DNA of 39,823 nt from Entrophospora sp. SA101 (Eukaryota; Glomeromycota; Glomeromycetes; Entrophosporales; Entrophosporaceae), in the NCBI GenBank assembly GCA_958430865.1, contig CAUDNR010001369.1:31505-71327 (forward strand). The letters run 5' to 3'. Below, piece after piece: positions 22,589-31,798 of this stretch. The translations under genes and the position numbers were made by a program. The first letter of the stretch is position 1. Every line of letters begins with the position of its first letter. The notes under the pieces are model-generated. The model saw only the letters and a program-made list of their open reading frames with translations, had not been told where the DNA came from and did no database searches.

Positions 22589-23932
22589 GTTGTTACCATA
22601 GGACAAAGCATGATTAAAATGTTCTTCTAGATTTGATTGATTAGCTGTGGCCACAAGCTCTAATACAATGTTTTCTTCATTACCATTGATTACAATGTCA
22701 ATATAACAATGCACATAATCTCCATCCTGACTAACTTCTGTCAAGTGCCATTGTCCAGTAACAGTGTATGAAACAAGCCAGTTTCTCAAAATCCTTATTA
22801 ATTCCTGATCATAGGTGCTTTCCCTAGGAATTTTCCTCCCACTTTTATCATTAACAGGTACAGTTGCTTTCTTGAAACAACATAAAGGTGCCAGACAAAT
22901 GAGATCCATATCAAAGAAAGTAACAACTACTTGAAGCATCTTAAGGATATCAAGTTTCTGATATCTATCAAGAGGAATCTCACTTTGAGGTGCATGTGGA
23001 AATAATTCTGGAAGAACATCCATTTTGATGTATGTACCAACAAGGGGGGATGATAATCTGACCATGTTCAAGGAACTATCAGCAGGTGTCAAGACACCTT
23101 CTGCTGCCAAGAATTCTATCAAATGATTATGCTGATCAGGAACTTCTGTGAATTCTATAGCATCAAGAAGGTACTGGCGAAGAAACTTTACAGCTTCCAT
23201 GGAATGAGGTTCTTTGAGTTTATTAATCATCTTATGAAATGTTCGGTATCCCCTTATCTCTTGTGGCAATGTTTTAAGTTTAAATTTTTGCCAATGTTGG
23301 TAAGTAATACATCATCTTCCATTAAAATCTTTTGGTGGTAATTTTTCATCAATAGCATGCCCACAAAGGCAAGTAAAGCCTGCGTGACTTTGATAAAATC
23401 AATAAGAGTGGTTAATTTTTCTTGGTACACATTATAAAAAGCATTATAAAGAATCATACCTACCCAATTGTTAAAGCATAGATGTCTGTGATCACCAGAG
23501 TGTCAATTACAATACCTCTATCACTCATAAACTCTTCAAATAAAGCTTTGACTTGCTTAAATGGCAAATCTGGATTCTGGTATTTCTCTGTGATGTTGAA
23601 AGGAGACACACAGGGATTACTTGTGTTCAAATAAAGTATACTGAATGTCCCAATGGCAACCACAGAATGGATGGGTAGATTTTGTTGCTGTTTAAGAGAG
23701 CGTAATGACCCTAAAAGGCTGTCTTTGATTGTTTACTAATTGAATACAGTGTATTAAATTCATCAATGAACAAAACCACAGGTTCAGACCATTTTTCAAA
23801 AGGACTTAGAAATTCATCACAAGTTTGTGAAGAATTGGACAATCCAGCAATTCTCCTGTTTGACTTCAGCAACTGGCTAATAAAAATTTTCCAGAAAGAA
23901 TCTGATTTTAAGTCAATCCCTCGAAACTTGCA
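22589..23932 (-). pseudogene. Decayed Crinkler-type (CRN) P-loop NTPase / nuclease-fold gene
   Basis: Read from 23932 downward after a plausible acceptor (TTTGACAATAG). A P-loop NTPase part contains FEKWSEPVV followed by a Walker B LFIDEFNTLYS (about 23740-23785). A frameshift of one base falls near 23720-23740. Then come LLGSLRSLKQQQNLPIHSVV and a frame to 23460. After about 100 unexplained bases the frame resumes with CLCGHAIDEKL and meets TGA at 23312-23314. From 23311 to 22589 it is open, with LAAEGVLTP, WLVSYTVTGQWHLTEV and IDIVINGNEENIVLELVATA, which resembles the restriction-endonuclease-like C-terminal domain of Crinklers. The 3' end is cut by the MITE. Crinkler proteins are putative effectors in Rhizophagus. 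This copy has at least three disruptions and its 5' end lies toward the N gap. Confidence 0.75.
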
Positions 23933-23987
23933 CTATTGTCAAACAATATTACAATTATAATAAGCAAAAGGCAATATTTTAGAAATA

Positions 23988-24094
23988 CAGTGTGTAACGA
24001 AAAAAATTGCCTTCACGAAAAACTGCATAACTCAACAATCACATGAAACAATTAAATGATACTATATTTATTAGAAAGTTTATCATGTACTTTA
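23988..24094. mobile_element. Possible Tc1/mariner-type terminal repeat running into the gap
   Basis: TA followed by CAGTGTGTAACGAAAAAAAT starts here, in sequence upstream of the Crinkler exon. TA plus CAGTG is a common Tc1/mariner start, but only one end is visible before the N run, so this is tentative. Confidence 0.3.
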
Positions 24095-25094
24095 NNNNNN
24101 NNNNNNNNNNNNNNNNNNNNNNNNNNNNNNNNNNNNNNNNNNNNNNNNNNNNNNNNNNNNNNNNNNNNNNNNNNNNNNNNNNNNNNNNNNNNNNNNNNNN
24201 NNNNNNNNNNNNNNNNNNNNNNNNNNNNNNNNNNNNNNNNNNNNNNNNNNNNNNNNNNNNNNNNNNNNNNNNNNNNNNNNNNNNNNNNNNNNNNNNNNNN
24301 NNNNNNNNNNNNNNNNNNNNNNNNNNNNNNNNNNNNNNNNNNNNNNNNNNNNNNNNNNNNNNNNNNNNNNNNNNNNNNNNNNNNNNNNNNNNNNNNNNNN
24401 NNNNNNNNNNNNNNNNNNNNNNNNNNNNNNNNNNNNNNNNNNNNNNNNNNNNNNNNNNNNNNNNNNNNNNNNNNNNNNNNNNNNNNNNNNNNNNNNNNNN
24501 NNNNNNNNNNNNNNNNNNNNNNNNNNNNNNNNNNNNNNNNNNNNNNNNNNNNNNNNNNNNNNNNNNNNNNNNNNNNNNNNNNNNNNNNNNNNNNNNNNNN
24601 NNNNNNNNNNNNNNNNNNNNNNNNNNNNNNNNNNNNNNNNNNNNNNNNNNNNNNNNNNNNNNNNNNNNNNNNNNNNNNNNNNNNNNNNNNNNNNNNNNNN
24701 NNNNNNNNNNNNNNNNNNNNNNNNNNNNNNNNNNNNNNNNNNNNNNNNNNNNNNNNNNNNNNNNNNNNNNNNNNNNNNNNNNNNNNNNNNNNNNNNNNNN
24801 NNNNNNNNNNNNNNNNNNNNNNNNNNNNNNNNNNNNNNNNNNNNNNNNNNNNNNNNNNNNNNNNNNNNNNNNNNNNNNNNNNNNNNNNNNNNNNNNNNNN
24901 NNNNNNNNNNNNNNNNNNNNNNNNNNNNNNNNNNNNNNNNNNNNNNNNNNNNNNNNNNNNNNNNNNNNNNNNNNNNNNNNNNNNNNNNNNNNNNNNNNNN
25001 NNNNNNNNNNNNNNNNNNNNNNNNNNNNNNNNNNNNNNNNNNNNNNNNNNNNNNNNNNNNNNNNNNNNNNNNNNNNNNNNNNNNNNNNNNNNNN
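24095..25094. other. Assembly gap (1000 N)
   Basis: Exactly 1000 N, a placeholder. Reading frames that span it are meaningless. The real distance and content are unknown. Confidence 0.98.
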
Positions 25095-25165
25095 TTGGTT
25101 TTGAAAATTTATCCGTTAAACCCCTAAATCCGCTAAATCGAGATCCGTTAAACCGAGATACACTG
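25095..25165 (-). mobile_element. Terminal repeat of a pogo/Tigger-type element extending into the gap
   Basis: Read on the minus strand from 25165 it begins CAGTGTATCTCGGTTTAACG and continues with GGATCTCGATTTAGCGG-like words, the style of pogo/Tigger inverted ends. The tip is on the right, so the body of the element lies in the N gap to the left. Confidence 0.6.
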
Positions 25166-26796
25166 TGTAATAGGAATAAATAAAGTCACGTGATTTTAAA
25201 ATCCACCAAACAGCTTTCGTTAATATGATCAAGCAGTTAATTTGGCGGTCACAACAGTTTTCCCAGTCCTATTATGAATTACAATAAATTCCTGCAGATA
25301 TGTTTTTACCTTATTGTTTCAATAATTTCATTAGCACCATGTTTTAAATGCAGATGAAAATAGCTGTGAAGATGAAGAAGTGAAATTGAAAAGTCAAGTC
25401 AAAAGACCATTTATTATATCTGGCTGCTACTTCTTTTATAACTTCTTCGGGAACTTGCCTAATTCATCTTGTGGTTGATTGTGAAGATACAAATCAAGTT
25501 GAAAACACTATTGATAAAAATCATTTAAATGAAGACAATTGATTATCTATTTATATTTATATATTAACATGAATTCAATTTTTTATTTATCCAGTGGTGA
25601 AGAAGACAACAATTATCATGTCACATATTCATGAAAGTTGGCGATACTTTTGAAATTGGCACAATTATGCTAGATACTATTGAAAGAGTAGTCTAAAGAT
25701 GGTCATTTATATATACTTGAATAATATTTCCAATTGTAAGGAAAGGCGAAAATGTTTCATCAAGAAGGAAAAGGCTTATTGATTGTCATATGGGTTAAAA
25801 ATAGAAAAATATTAGCTGACATCAAGTAATTCAGGAAAAAAATAATAAAAAACTGAGAAATTATTAAATTATCATAATGCTAGAACCTGTCATATTTAAT
25901 TATTATTGATTGTATTTGTACAATCAATCAAATTCAAACCGATTAATATATACTATCTGGTATATAATAAAAAATTATGCACAGAATAAGTAGTGAGTAA
26001 TAATAATATTGTTACCGGAATTAGACTTAGACGCAGATATTTTGGCCGAATCTCTTAATTCCGGGATAATTTAATTTTTATTTTAACTGTTAATTATTTT
26101 TTTTTATATATTTTCTATTATTAACTTGTATAATTTAAATTATTTATTTTATTATTATCGTTTATATCCGTGTTACGCTTCGTATTAGTATTAGTATATA
26201 TTAATTAATTCGTAACACGATAATATTTATTAAATTATTTAATTATTAGTGACGATGTACCCATGAACCCAAACGGGCGTGCGAACCCATATAGACTCCA
26301 GAACTCAAATGGGCCTATAATCAATTAACATGTATATAAAGAACTCGAATTTGACCTACTGTAAAGTAACTTTCTAACAAGTTAATTAGTTTCGACTAAG
26401 AAAACTAAATAAATAAAATAGTAATATTTTATTTAAACAAAACTATTATCTTCCTTAACCAAAATTATTCGCTAATAACCAAATCAATTCGTTGATAACC
26501 TATTTATTCTGATCTACACAAATACAAAAATAATTGTTATCACCCATTAAAACACGCTCACCAAAATTTAATCGGTGACAATAAATACTATCTATCCTGT
26601 ACATAAATTTATCTATAAACATATTTTATTTTTAAACATAATATTAATTTAAAGTCTGGCTTTATTCAAATCAAATTTTTTGAATTTAAGTGGTGATTTG
26701 TAATCAAATCATTTTAAAATCTGACAAAGTAAAATGATGGATAAATTGTATAACATATAATTTAAATCATCATCATGACAGACTAAAAAATTCCAA
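25166..26796. other. Gene-poor AT-rich stretch
   Basis: No supportable gene in 1.6 kb; all frames are closed within about 60 codons. Contains a CACGTGA word at 25187 and the possible solo LTR listed separately. Confidence 0.5.
26010..26219. repeat. Possible solo LTR or hairpin-ended repeat
   Basis: Starts TGTTACCGGAATTAG and ends ...TTCGTAACA, so it has TG..CA ends in short inverted form (TGTTAC/GTAACA). Near the right end the perfect 9-base inverted pair CGTGTTACG / CGTAACACG (26169-26177, 26211-26219) can form a hairpin. I see no matching 5-bp target duplication, so LTR identity is doubtful. Confidence 0.25.
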
Positions 26797-27081
26797 ATGA
26801 GAACAATTATATATTTTGGCAATATTTATGCTTTTAATAAAAAATGTTTTTCAGGTTCTGAAATATATGCATACAGTCAAACTTCGTTTCATTTAAAGTT
26901 CACTATACCAAAGTCACTAATCACACATTTCAACAATTCTATATGTTTTTATATGTTTTTAAAAATTAGTAGTAAATATGAATTTAATTATAATTCCTTA
27001 AATGAGAAAATTTCACAATTTTGCTTAGATATTCGCAGAATTAAAATGAGATACAAAATGTTCAAAAAATCTTTATTCTAG
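26797..27081 (+). CDS. Hypothetical 94-residue protein
   Basis: An ATG-initiated frame of 94 codons ending in a basic stretch (RRIKMRYKMFKKSLF). It is rich in Phe, Tyr, Ile and Asn, which is also what AT-rich noncoding DNA gives. No domain, signal peptide or neighbour relation that I can recognise. It could be chance or an exon. Confidence 0.25.
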   Translation: MRTIIYFGNIYAFNKKCFSGSEIYAYSQTSFHLKFTIPKSLITHFNNSICFYMFLKISSKYEFNYNSLNEKISQFCLDIRRIKMRYKMFKKSLF

Positions 27082-27742
27082 ATGGAGCTGGAGTTCCTAT
27101 TTGTAATACAAAATCTTATTTATTCACTTTATTTGAATCATTTGAATCATTCATTTTGTTTGTTTTGTTTTGTTTTATTTGAATAGAAACTCTAGTTAAG
27201 CAGACTTGAGTTAAAACTTGAATTTACAAGTTCAAGCTGTGTTCAAGAAAATATGTCCTTAAACTGTTTTTTAGGCAATGTTACCTATAACATCAAAACT
27301 CAAGCTAAGTCAAGTTGAGCTGAATGTTTGGTTCAGATTGTTCAGAACTTTAGGCTTAATTCAATTTGTTAAGAGCTTTACTCAAAAATTTCAAAAGCAC
27401 AATACATGATAAATTTCAATGAGAAGAGCATTCAAAAAATGCCTTGGACTTGGAGCATGTGTTGAGAAGGAAGAAAAGGTTCCTGAATCAATTAATTAAT
27501 TCCATATATACAATGATTATTAAAAGATTTTATTTCTAAAAAAATTATTACATTTATTGATAAATTATTATAATAAATATTTTAATATACTGCAACAAAA
27601 CCAAACAAAGTGAACATTAGCATTACCAAGAATTACAGGGTTTAAAATTTTTTTATTCTAATTCATAACTTTTTGATTATTCAATAAATTCCATACAGAA
27701 TAATTGAAGTAACCAATCCAAAAATATAAGGTCATACTCAGT
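27082..27742. other. Noncoding stretch
   Basis: AT-rich, with a TTTTG-rich microsatellite-like tract near 27155-27178. No gene seen. Confidence 0.5.
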
Positions 27743-29059
27743 CTACTTTTTTTTTCATTTTTGTTGTAATTTCAAGATTTCAGTTTTAACTTGGTTTATC
27801 AAATTTGGCTCCCTTAATTTTTGAACTTTGACTTGATCATTTTGGTTTTTTTTGTTTAGCTAATTCTTGAATAAGTTTCTCTAACTTATTCTTTTGTTCT
27901 TTGATTATAAACTGAAGTTCTTCAATGATTTCTTGTTGTACATAGTTGTTTTCTTCATTTCAACTTAAATGATTGATTCGTTTTTCTAAGTTATCAATGT
28001 TATCTTCTAAACATTTTATCTTCAGTATTTAGTTGATGATGTTGATTATCTTTATTAGTTATTTCATTATCTTTTTCTTTTCTGTAACTTTCATAGTCTG
28101 TTTCTTGATTTTTATTCAATTTTTCAAGTCAGTTGTTTTCTTTCTGAAATTTTTGTTTCTTGATCTTTCATTTGGATTTCTCCTCATTCATGATTACTTC
28201 AGATAACTTATTGATACCTTTTAAGTTTTCAAATTCCTTCTTTAAATTTATTATCTTATTCTTATGATCTACTATTTCTTTTTGTAAACTTTGGTTTTTC
28301 TTTTGATAATCACTTATTTCTTGTTCAACTATTTCTTTACCTATTTCAATTGTTTGTTTTAGTTCTTTATTTTCTTTATTTTGTTGTGAATTTTCTCATC
28401 TTAATTGCAAAATTTCATTAGAGAATTCTTCCCTTTGCTGTTCATATTTGTCATTTGATAGACGAACAGAATGATATCATTCATAGTAGTCATTATCTCT
28501 TCATGGATTTTTCTTTCCTCTTCAATTTTATTTTTGAGATTTTCAATGTCTTCATGAGCTAAGTTTACATGTTCATTTGATTCATTTAATCTCTGTTTAT
28601 TTTCTTGGTTTTAATCATCAAGATTTTCTACTTGTTGTTTAATTCTTTGTGATTTTTTCTTTCTCTTTCATAAAATTCAATATTAATTTTATTAATATTT
28701 ATTTCATCTAGTAAAGTACTTATTGCTGCAGATAAAGTCGTTCATAAATGAGAAACTATTTTATTAACACCTTCTGGATTTATTTCTTCTTGTTCATCTA
28801 AAGCACTGAACTTATTGAAAATTTTGTTGCTTAATTCTTCAAGTCTCTTAATGTAATTAAAATCATCAGTTTCACCATTAATTTCTTCTTTAATTGCTGC
28901 AATATAACTATCAGGACAATTGTTCCACATGTTCAAAGTGCTATCTGCTGAAAATCTAATATTATCTTTCAATGTGTACTCATATTCAAGAAAATCTCTA
29001 AATTCTTTAACAACTTGAATTGTTTTCTTTTCATCTTCATTCAATTCTTCTAAATTCAT
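27743..29059 (-). pseudogene. Decayed coiled-coil protein gene
   Basis: From ATG 29059 an open frame of 105 codons (NIRFSADSTLNMWNN, NYIKRLEELSNKIFNKFSAL) ends at TGA 28742-28744. The same frame continues coding-like (TTLSAAISTLLDEININK). By shifting frame at A-runs, coding character can be followed to about 27743. It becomes a long Lys/Glu/Gln/Asn-rich coiled coil (for example EQEISDYQKKNQSLQKEIVD), about 435 residues in all. Breaks include in-frame TGAs at 28742, 28477, 28396 and 27960, a TAA where CAA (Gln) fits, and at least three frameshifts, mostly in homopolymers. The family is not one I can name. The N-terminal part may still be translated alone. Confidence 0.6.
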
Positions 29060-29154
29060 AATGTTGATTTTTTAAATCAATTAATGATTTTTTGTATTAA
29101 GAATTATTCTCATATAAAAATGTAAACAAGAAACTCATTTATATCAGATCCACT

Positions 29155-29398
29155 ATGGAATCCAAGAATTATAGTACTATTAGAAGCATCTTAAAAAAAG
29201 AACAAGGTGAGAAAATTGCACCTTACATTTTCAAAATAAATGATACTCAGACACTTGAAGCTTATCTAAGAAAAGAAAGGATTACCTATGAAATTTATCA
29301 AGAAGAAAGAAAAATAATAAATGTTGGGGAAAAGAAAGCAGGATGAGGATGTACAATTGCAAAACAAAAGACAGAAATCTCTGGGCAAAAAAGCCTAA
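29155..29398 (+). pseudogene. Small basic protein, possibly frameshifted near its C-terminus
   Basis: ATG 29155 opens 63 codons with good coding character (MESKNYSTIRSILKKEQGEK, QTLEAYLRKERITYEIYQEE) to TGA at 29344-29346. Shifting the frame near 29325 extends it as GKRKQDEDVQLQNKRQKSLG to a TAA ending at 29398, which looks like a nuclear-localisation-type basic tail. So either the 63-residue form is real or one indel separates the halves. It is divergent from the coiled-coil gene, with only about 95 bases between their ATGs, so they may share a promoter region. Function unknown. Confidence 0.4.
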
Positions 29399-29736
29399 TG
29401 CAAAGTTACCATTATTTTGATTTTTTCAATAAAATTTTTAAATTCAATACCAATTATAATGTTTCATTCCAACTATAACTTTTTTTTTTGTGATTGAAAC
29501 CTGATTTTTTTTTTCTTATTTTTTTTTTGCTTAAAACTTACTATATTAATAAGTAATCATGACCAAAAAAGAATGTTTTAATTGTCACAATACAAAAGAA
29601 GGCTTAATTCGCAATTCGTGATAAACGGAAAGGATCGACATACGTTTTAATATATAGTAAAATGCGGGGATAATAAACATAATAAATTACTTAGTAAAAA
29701 TAATATTGAGCTGATTTTAATTTTAAAAATTTTAAA
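29399..29736. other. Short noncoding interval
   Basis: Contains T-runs. At 29559 an ATG opens a 16-codon stretch with a CxxC pair (KKECFNCHNTKEG), too short to call. No other feature. Confidence 0.4.
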
Positions 29737-30025
29737 ATGACTAACCATCCCAATTTAACTGTAAATCTCATTTCAATAGGCAAAATAAAGCCACATTTGC
29801 ACTATGGCATAGATTCAAGAGAATGGTGGGTTATGAAGAGTAAAAGTAAACCAGAAGAAAGTGCGTTACTTTATCCAAAGGAGAGTTGGTTGGGAAATAA
29901 GTATAGAACAAAATGGCAGACAATACTATACATGTATTACTGAAGACAATGAAAATAGTAATTTATTACCAGGATATAGATGTCGTTCTGGGTGCAAGTT
30001 TAACCAATGCCATCAACAGGTTTAA
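29737..30025 (+). pseudogene. Frameshifted Cys-containing protein fragment
   Basis: ATG 29737 opens a coding-like frame (LTVNLISIGKIKPHLHYGID, then SREWWVMKSKSKPEES). Around 29870 coding character moves to the +1 frame (QRRVGWEISIEQNGRQYYTC, then PGYRCRSGCKFNQCHQQ) and stops at TAA 30023-30025. One indel explains both halves, which would total about 96 residues. Clustered Cys/His at the end could bind a metal. I do not recognise the family. Confidence 0.4.
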
Positions 30026-30115
30026 ATCAGTAGTTTTTTCCAAATAAAACAATAAACAAAAAAATTTTTTATATTCTATATTTAAATATATTAAAGCACA
30101 TCATCATTAAAATCT

Positions 30116-30833
30116 ATGTCTCAAATTACCAATTATTCTTTAGAACCAGGTATGGGATTGGATAAATTAAAGAAAGATGATATTAAAAAATTGTTGGATC
30201 AAAGAGACCTAAATTATGATGAAAAAAATAATTGATCAGATTTAGTTGTACTTTTAAGAACAAACATTGAATTTGAAACAGATAATAAAATAGAAGGTAA
30301 TAAAATTATTTTTCTAAACACCTAAAAACTTGGCTAATTATATGTTTTTATTATCTAGAAGCAAAGAAAAGAATGGACTTAGATGTAATAATGGATGATA
30401 AAGATGATATGGATAATTTACAATCAAGAAAAAAAAAAAGAACTTATCTATTATAGAAGAACAATTTGATAATGCTGAAAAACATATAATAACAAGGTAT
30501 TTGATAAAATTCTTGTTTATGTGTCCATTTATTTATATAGAAATTACTTCCCACTTGCTGGGCTTTGAAAGAAAATCAGGAACTTGGAAAGAAAGGTGGT
30601 GAAAAACATATGTCTGATAAAGTAGTTGAGTTATTAAAAATCTTTTTCACACAGGCGATGCATGTAAAAGTGAATGATATACACCTAAAGAAATGCTTGA
30701 AGAATTGAAAAAAAACATGGAAATAGGTAAGTTGGAAATAATTGACATTCCAAAATTAAGTACAATTGAAAATTGGATTAGTAGGTATTCCAGACAGCAC
30801 AAGGTAGCAATTGCTAAAAAACGAATAAAATAA
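30116..30833 (+). pseudogene. Decayed SAP-like domain gene of a fungal lineage-specific family
   Basis: Exon 1 (30116-30296) encodes GMGLDKLKKDDIKKLLDQRD followed after TGA 30233-30235 by SDLVVLLRTNIEFE, which resembles a SAP DNA-binding helix pair. Introns with GT..AG ends run 30297-30358 and 30497-30540. Later parts read WALKENQELGKKGG, KVVELLKIFF, MLEELKKNMEIGKLE and STIENWISRYSRQHK, which I associate with a Rhizophagus family of unknown function, from memory. Breaks are TGA 30233, TGA 30675 (where SQRYT-like Arg is expected), an A-run frameshift near 30435-30445, and frameshifts near 30553 and 30650. It is non-functional as written unless several are sequencing errors. Confidence 0.55.
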
Positions 30834-31311
30834 CTAAATAAATAGTTTTTATTACTTTTCTCAAGTAAATCATAATAAGTGAATTTATTTTATTAGTATG
30901 TTTTTCTACCCATATCCTGAGCTGATTTTGAGTTTATGCTTTAGTAGTAAAAAATAAATGTATAGTTTCTTAACAAGAAAAAAAATTATAGATTATATAT
31001 ACTAATGTTTTTTATTATGCATGAGTGTGGTACTTGATAATAAGGTTTTGTGTCAGCAGGAGATAAAAGTTACGTGATAAAAATTATTTTATAAAATCAA
31101 GAAATTTTGCCCCGATCTGCATTATTACTATTATGTAATTTCTTTCCGTTTCTGCGAATTGATGAGATGAGATTGTGACACGAAATGAGCTGATCGCTGA
31201 TTGTTGATACAGTTTAAAAAAATACTGACTCGTATTCTACTTTCGAATATAATGTAAAAAAATAAGGTCAATCTTCTTCTATACCTTTGTAGCTCTTTGA
31301 ACTTTGGTAGA
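30834..31311. other. Noncoding stretch
   Basis: AT-rich. A more balanced segment at 31100-31210 has no open frame. No gene or RNA recognised. Confidence 0.45.
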
Positions 31312-31575
31312 GTTTACAGTCACGCGTATCCCTACTGTCGTTAGGCCACCCCGTCCTACGTTCAGATGCTTGGAGGCAGTCTGTTGGGCATATGCGTTTA
31401 AGGTTCATGTTCCAGTATGCTGTTTTCCAGGATGCGTTTACTATACCTACTGTTGTTAGGCCACCCCGTCCTACATTCAGATGCTTGGAGGCAGTCTGTT
31501 GGGCTGTCCTTAGGCATACGTGTTTAAGGCCTTTGTTCCAGTATGCTGTTTTCCAGTATACAGTTGACTGTAAAC
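31312..31575. mobile_element. Repeat element with 11-bp inverted ends around a 115-bp tandem duplication
   Basis: GTTTACAGTCA (31312-31322) and its exact complement TGACTGTAAAC (31565-31575) bracket two tandem units. Unit 1 starts at 31331 and unit 2 at 31446, sharing words such as TTAGGCCACCCCGTCCTAC and GGAGGCAGTCTGTTGGGC; unit 2 has an 8-base insertion. The interior is clearly GC-richer than its surroundings. A 71-codon frame across it (31392-31607) just repeats FQYAVFQ-type words and I do not call it a gene. No clear target duplication. Confidence 0.6.
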
Positions 31576-31647
31576 ATTACTATTTCTCTTTATTAAAAGA
31601 TAAATAACTAATAATTGCACTAATTATTTTTAGATGTTTGAATCCAC

Positions 31648-31798
31648 CATCAGGAAATTAATTTAGCATAAAATTGCATAAATCTTATGATGCCGACGTA
31701 ATATTGTGTAAATCTTACAGTGCCGACGTAAGTTTTACACTTTTTTATTATTAAACTTACAATTGACATGTGTAAAATTTTTTTATATTTTCCGGATG
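31648..31798 (+). mobile_element. 151-bp CATC-type MITE, copy C
   Basis: Same length and ends as copies A and B, flanked by AC on both sides. Compared with copy B it has four differences. Three are CpG transitions (TAGCGT to TAGCAT, TTACGA to TTATGA, CACGTG to CATGTG); one is C to A. Its last three bases (ATG) are in frame with the downstream gene. Confidence 0.85.

Noticed and set aside
23766..23960. 64-codon plus-strand frame
   Set aside because: Antisense to the Crinkler Walker-B exon, where the minus strand carries recognisable motifs.
24043..25183. Two long open frames across the N gap
   Set aside because: They consist almost entirely of unknown bases and have no meaning.
27743..30833. 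DNA from a Mollicutes-like endobacterium or another TGA=Trp genetic code
   Set aside because: Several TGAs would read sensibly as Trp, but the relics contain normal fungal spliceosomal introns, TGG is used for Trp in the same genes, and at the sites where I remember the family the expected residue is Arg. Frameshifts accompany the TGAs in most relics.
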